Source: an uncultured Acetatifactor sp.
GTDB lineage: Bacteria; Bacillota; Clostridia; Lachnospirales; Lachnospiraceae
Direction: 5' to 3'
DNA length: 24,567 bases
NCBI GenBank assembly: GCA_910580225.1
Contig: CAJTXE010000051.1
Coordinates: 1 to 24,567, forward strand
A program made the position numbers and the translations under genes. Positions 21,692 to 24,567 of the stretch are shown in pieces. Under the pieces are notes generated by a model, which worked only from the letters and a program-made list of their open reading frames with translations, searched no databases and was not told where the DNA came from. Within the stretch, counting starts at the first letter, position 1, and each line of letters begins with the position of its first letter.

Positions 21692-22154
21692 TGTAGTCGC
21701 AATGGGAGAACTGCTGGTTGATTTTAGCCAAAATGGCAGCAGTGAGAAAGGGAACCCAATATTTGAGGCAAATCCAGGCGGCGCGCCGTGCAATGTGCTG
21801 TCCATCACAAATGCGGCGGCATCTATTGTGACAACCAGAAAGGGCACAGTTTGTTCCATGCCGGACAGGGAAGAGATCGGTTTCCCGCTTGCCAATAATG
21901 GGAAGGAGCAGCGAGAATTAAAAACTGCAAAATCCTTTGATATCCAGCTCGGTTCCGTAGCTAAGGTGAAAGAATTTGTCAATGACATGAGCAAAATAGA
22001 AGGAGATGTATTCCTCTGTGTGGGAAAGTATGTAGTTGATGCAAAATCGATTATGGGAATTTTCAGTTTGGAGCTGTCAAAACCATTGCGGCTTGAAATT
22101 GAGGACTGGAAAGAAGCGTACGGGGCAGTTCTTGAAAGATATTTGCGTCTGTGA
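21684..22154 (+). pseudogene. Chimera: PfkB sugar kinase ends fused to an HPr-like domain
   Basis: The frame encodes 156 residues. Residues 1-38 (YDVVAMGELLVDFSQNGSSE, EANPGGAPCNVL) are the start of a fructokinase-type PfkB kinase. Residues about 39-62 (SITNAAASIVTTRKGTVCSM) are its last helix and tail, so about 240-250 residues including the GAGD active site are gone. After a linker (residues about 63-83) the remaining part (DIQLGSVAKVKEFVNDMSKI, then GKYVVDAKSIMGIFSLELSK) resembles the HPr-like phosphocarrier family of Clostridia, without the usual phosphorylated His. The kinase cannot work. The start has AAAGGAG and overlaps the symporter stop. Whether the fused protein is made or useful is unknown. 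Confidence 0.65.
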
Positions 22155-22290
22155 AAGAAGGTTGCCAATAGATGATGAAAAGGAAGGGGGACAGGCGTGG
22201 CGATTGCTGCGCCTTATATTTTTGTGGTAAATGGAAATGGGAAGTGATATAATCAGAATAGCAGATTATATGCAGCAGAGAGGAATTAAT

Positions 22291-24099
22291 ATGAGTTACT
22301 TGGAAAGAGCTATAAAAGATGGATATGCTTATTTATCTGGTAATAGTAATAAACAGAGAATTACATATGTTACTTCTGATGCTCATAGTGAGAACTATAA
22401 TAATCCGGAAGAAAAGGTTCGTGCTGAGTTTTGGGCAGAACTGGTATATCAGTATGAGTATCCTGCAAATAGAATAAAAATTGAAGTTGCTGTTCCTGAT
22501 AGATTGTCCGCTGTCCGGGCAGATATTGTTATATTCAGCGATGACGAATGTAAGTGTCCCTATATTGTTGCGGAATGTAAAAAGGATGGTGTTACAGATG
22601 CAGAGTTTGCACAGGCAATTGAACAAGGTGTGGGCAATGCTGACTGGTTAAAACTGCATGCAGAATATGTGGTGATTGTTGCTGGAAGTACTCGGCATGT
22701 TCTTGATGTTTCAGATAAATTCGGCGCATTTGAACGTGAACAAAACATTCTTGCAGATTTGCCGAAGGCATATGGTAAACCACAGGAATATAGATTTTAT
22801 AAGGGGACAGAGAATGATATTAAAACCGTTGATCGAGAAGATTTGATTAGTGCTATTAAAAAATGCCATCAAACCCTTTGGGGTGGCGGCCGGCTCTCTC
22901 CTCCTGCTGCTTTCTGCGAATTAGGTAAGTTGATTTTTGTCAAGATAAGCGATGAGCAGAAACCACGCAAGAAGGGGGAACCTTACCAATTTCAGATAAA
23001 AACCCATGAGCCTGCCTCGAAATTGGCAGAGCGCATCAATACACTTTACAACGAGCAGAAAAAGAAAGATCCTGAAGTGTTCACGGAATCCATAAAAGTG
23101 GATGACCGTGTACTTCGTACGGTTGTTTCACACCTGGAGGCAATCAATTTGAATAAGACGGATCCTGATGTAAAGGGAGCTGCCTTTGAGCAATTTATGG
23201 ACGGCTTTTTCAAGGGCGATTTTGGTCAATACTTTACACCCCGTCCGATTATCGAATTTACTGTTAAAATGATGAAGCCAGAGAATGATTGGGATGTTCT
23301 TGATCCTTCCTGTGGTTCCGGTGGGTTTCTCCTTCATGCACTTGATTATATGCGCAATCAGGCAGGCGAATACTATGAAAAAGGTACCCAGGAATATTAC
23401 AATTATTGGCATAAATATGCTCAGAAGCATCTTTATGGCATAGAAATCAATGATGAAATAGCTCGCGTTGCAAAAACGAACATGATTGTGCATGGTGACG
23501 GACATACAAATGTGATTAGTTATGATGCACTTGACAGCATTGATAAGATGCATGATCACAACCCCCATTTTTCACGAAATAAATTTGACATGATCCTTAC
23601 CAATCCGCCTTTTGGTTCAACCATTCATAAGGCGGAGAAACCATATCTTACAGAATACGAGCTGGGAAATACACATGATTCAAAAGGTAAGGTCAAGCCG
23701 CGGAAAAATCAAAGCTCGGAGATTTTGTTTATAGAACGTGTTTGGGAGTTTTTAAAACCGGGAACTGGAAAAGCAGCCATTATTCTTCCAGACAGCATTC
23801 TTACAAACTCTTTGTTACAATATGTTCGTGACTTTATTTTTGAGAAATTTCAATTGCTTGCAGTTGTGAGTCTGCCTCAATCTGCCTTTGCACATTTTGG
23901 TCCAGGTGTAAAGGCATCGATTATTTTTGTGCGAAAACGTAACGTATATGAAGCGGCAGATGAAAATGAAGCGATCTTTATGGCTGCTCCCGAAAAAATC
24001 GGATATGATGCCGCTGGTCGTAAAACAGCTTCTCAGCTGGAGGAAATTATTGAGAAATACGAAGAATTTCAAAAGGATAATACCCCTTTTTTCGTATAG
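22291..24099 (+). CDS. HsdR-N nuclease domain fused to type I N6-adenine methyltransferase (HsdM)
   Basis: The protein has 602 residues. The N-terminal part (about 30-190) has the HSDR_N PD-(D/E)xK-like core: Asp78 in VRADIVIF and Glu95-Cys-Lys97 in YIVAECKKDG. The methylase part has the HsdM helical region, then GDFGQYFTPRPIIEF, motif I DPSCGSGGFL (Asp338) and motif IV NPPFG (Asn438), which are required to methylate adenine with S-adenosylmethionine. No helicase motor is in the window. The ATG at 22291 with AGAGGA seven bases upstream is preferred; an ATG at 22231 is possible. The frame ends at TAG 24097-24099, just after a T-run, while specificity-subunit coding continues in the -1 frame. 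Confidence 0.85.
   Translation: MSYLERAIKDGYAYLSGNSNKQRITYVTSDAHSENYNNPEEKVRAEFWAELVYQYEYPANRIKIEVAVPDRLSAVRADIVIFSDDECKCPYIVAECKKDGVTDAEFAQAIEQGVGNADWLKLHAEYVVIVAGSTRHVLDVSDKFGAFEREQNILADLPKAYGKPQEYRFYKGTENDIKTVDREDLISAIKKCHQTLWGGGRLSPPAAFCELGKLIFVKISDEQKPRKKGEPYQFQIKTHEPASKLAERINTLYNEQKKKDPEVFTESIKVDDRVLRTVVSHLEAINLNKTDPDVKGAAFEQFMDGFFKGDFGQYFTPRPIIEFTVKMMKPENDWDVLDPSCGSGGFLLHALDYMRNQAGEYYEKGTQEYYNYWHKYAQKHLYGIEINDEIARVAKTNMIVHGDGHTNVISYDALDSIDKMHDHNPHFSRNKFDMILTNPPFGSTIHKAEKPYLTEYELGNTHDSKGKVKPRKNQSSEILFIERVWEFLKPGTGKAAIILPDSILTNSLLQYVRDFIFEKFQLLAVVSLPQSAFAHFGPGVKASIIFVRKRNVYEAADENEAIFMAAPEKIGYDAAGRKTASQLEEIIEKYEEFQKDNTPFFV
24087..24093 (+). other. T-TTT-TTC heptamer at the HsdM-HsdS frame change
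   Basis: The bases fit the X-XXY-YYZ pattern of -1 frameshift sites in the methylase frame. A hairpin begins 12 bases later. Slipping here would bypass the TAG and continue into the specificity domain. A simple one-base deletion near 24096 explains the same break. Confidence 0.35.
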
Positions 24100-24105
24100 C
24101 CCCCA

Positions 24106-24130
24106 GCGAAAACGGACTATGTGTTTTCGC
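24106..24130 (+). repeat. Hairpin at the methylase-specificity junction
   Basis: GCGAAAAC (24106-24113) pairs perfectly with GTTTTCGC (24123-24130), 9-base loop. CCCCC before it and GGGGG (24139-24143) after it could lengthen the stem. It may stimulate frameshifting or act as a weak terminator. Confidence 0.5.
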
Positions 24131-24149
24131 AGTAAAGCGGGGGAGCATC

Positions 24150-24410
24150 GTGGGAAGATGTGATGTCAGAAATATAAAATATATGCAGTCTGTTTCGGCT
24201 GAAAATACCAGTCGGGTCACATTGGGAAGTCTGATTATGGAAGAACCCTGTTATGGAACATCAGCTGCTGCAATAGAAAGAATAGATGAAGCGCAGCCAA
24301 AGTATATTAGAATTACTGATTTTGATGATTTTGGAATAGAACCGGATCACAAATATATGACGGCAGAATCCTATTCAGAAAAGCATTTTTTAAAAGAAAA
24401 TTATGGGTGA
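24150..24410 (+). pseudogene. Truncated type I specificity subunit (HsdS) N-terminal part
   Basis: The frame encodes 86 residues from a GTG preceded by GGGGGAG. The frame is open further back to the T-run, reading APSENGLCVFAVKRGSIVGR, an HsdS-like lead-in. RVTLGSLIMEEPCYGTSAAA, KYIRITDFDDFGIEPDHKYM and AESYSEKHFLKENYG match the start of an HsdS target-recognition domain. A normal HsdS has about 400 residues with two such domains. Here a TGA cuts the first one where an FARxGATVGK-like strand would follow, so no complete specificity unit exists in the window. Confidence 0.6.
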
Positions 24411-24427
24411 ATTTAGATTATCTCTTT

Positions 24428-24504
24428 AGAAGTTCTTATATGTCGGTATAGCCCGTATTTCCGGGCTTTCCCGGCATTTTAGATATGGGGAGAAGTTCTC
24501 ATAT
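24428..24504. repeat. Near-identical 14-bp direct repeats after hsdS
   Basis: AGAAGTTCTTATAT (24428-24441) and AGAAGTTCTCATAT (24491-24504) differ at one base and lie 63 bases apart, flanking a terminator-like hairpin. They could be recombination footprints or recombinase sites near a specificity gene. Confidence 0.35.
24450..24467 (+). terminator. Hairpin terminator after the hsdS fragment
   Basis: AGCCCG (24450-24455) pairs with CGGGCT (24462-24467) with a 6-base loop, followed by TTTCCC. A second stem, AAAACCT/AGGTTTT, lies at 24511-24527. An ATG at 24536 opens a frame to the window edge (MVVKEVVNPS), too short to judge. Confidence 0.5.
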
Positions 24505-24567
24505 ACTCTCAAAACCTTTTAGGTTTTCCCTCTCAATGGTAGTAAAAGAAGTAGTAAATCCGTCTGC

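Noticed and set aside
22155..22290. Small gene between the kinase chimera and the methylase gene
   Set aside because: A short frame exists after an AAGGAAGGGGG stretch, but it gives a basic peptide with no family resemblance.

Overview
The window looks like chromosome of a gut-type Firmicute, most likely a Lachnospiraceae-like Clostridia member. The reasons are AGGAGG-type ribosome binding sites before most starts, consensus TTGACA/TATAAT promoters, a GH3 xylosidase-type enzyme, GPH and ROK sugar genes, and the style of the mobile genes. The species assignment is inference; no rRNA or tRNA is present.

Region 1 (1-6770) is chromosomal: a YgjV-like membrane protein with a C-terminal extension, an orphan solute-binding lipoprotein with an extra N-terminal half, a cytoplasmic GH3 glycosidase behind its own promoter, and guaA. 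The GMP synthase is unusual: it keeps the ATP pyrophosphatase and dimerisation domains, but its amidotransferase domain is shortened by about 90 residues and lacks the catalytic Cys and His-Glu.

Region 2 (6710-15893) is an integrative mobilizable element of about 9.2 kb inserted in the 3' end of guaA. The evidence is a 12-bp direct repeat (6710-6721 and 15882-15893). Joining the outer flanks across it rebuilds guaA with the same last residues and a TAA stop in place of TAG. Arm-type repeats near both ends, an excisionase-like protein and a tyrosine integrase support this. The element also carries two mobilization-type proteins, a RepA-like ATPase, an oriT-like structured region, two XRE regulators, a ribbon-helix-helix protein, a surface-anchored protein and a DinJ-YoeB toxin-antitoxin pair. 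No relaxase is visible. The cargo next to the left end is an AT-rich operon of an XRE regulator, a cytoplasmic trypsin-like protease and a small helical protein with membrane segments. It is the best candidate here for an undescribed (possibly defence) system.

Region 3 (15894-17366) is a scar. It holds a probable native guaA terminator, a perfect 16-bp palindrome, an internally deleted DUF3854/Toprim-like fragment, a TetR-like regulator that has lost its N-terminus, and an intact alkyltransferase-like protein without the acceptor cysteine.

Region 4 (17367-22154) is a polyol or sugar locus: ROK regulator, zinc-dependent polyol-type dehydrogenase, decayed VOC-like gene, GPH symporter, and a chimera of PfkB-kinase ends joined to an HPr-like domain. 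The ROK gene and the dehydrogenase share an 11-bp AT-rich operator-like word upstream. Transport and oxidation look intact, but the kinase is broken.

Region 5 (22231-24567) is a type I-like restriction-modification locus: an HsdR-N nuclease-like domain fused to an HsdM methylase. The specificity part continues in the -1 frame after a T-run and before a hairpin, then stops early. This could be a one-base loss in an HsdM-HsdS fusion or a frameshifting site. The window ends in hairpins and a 14-bp near-repeat.
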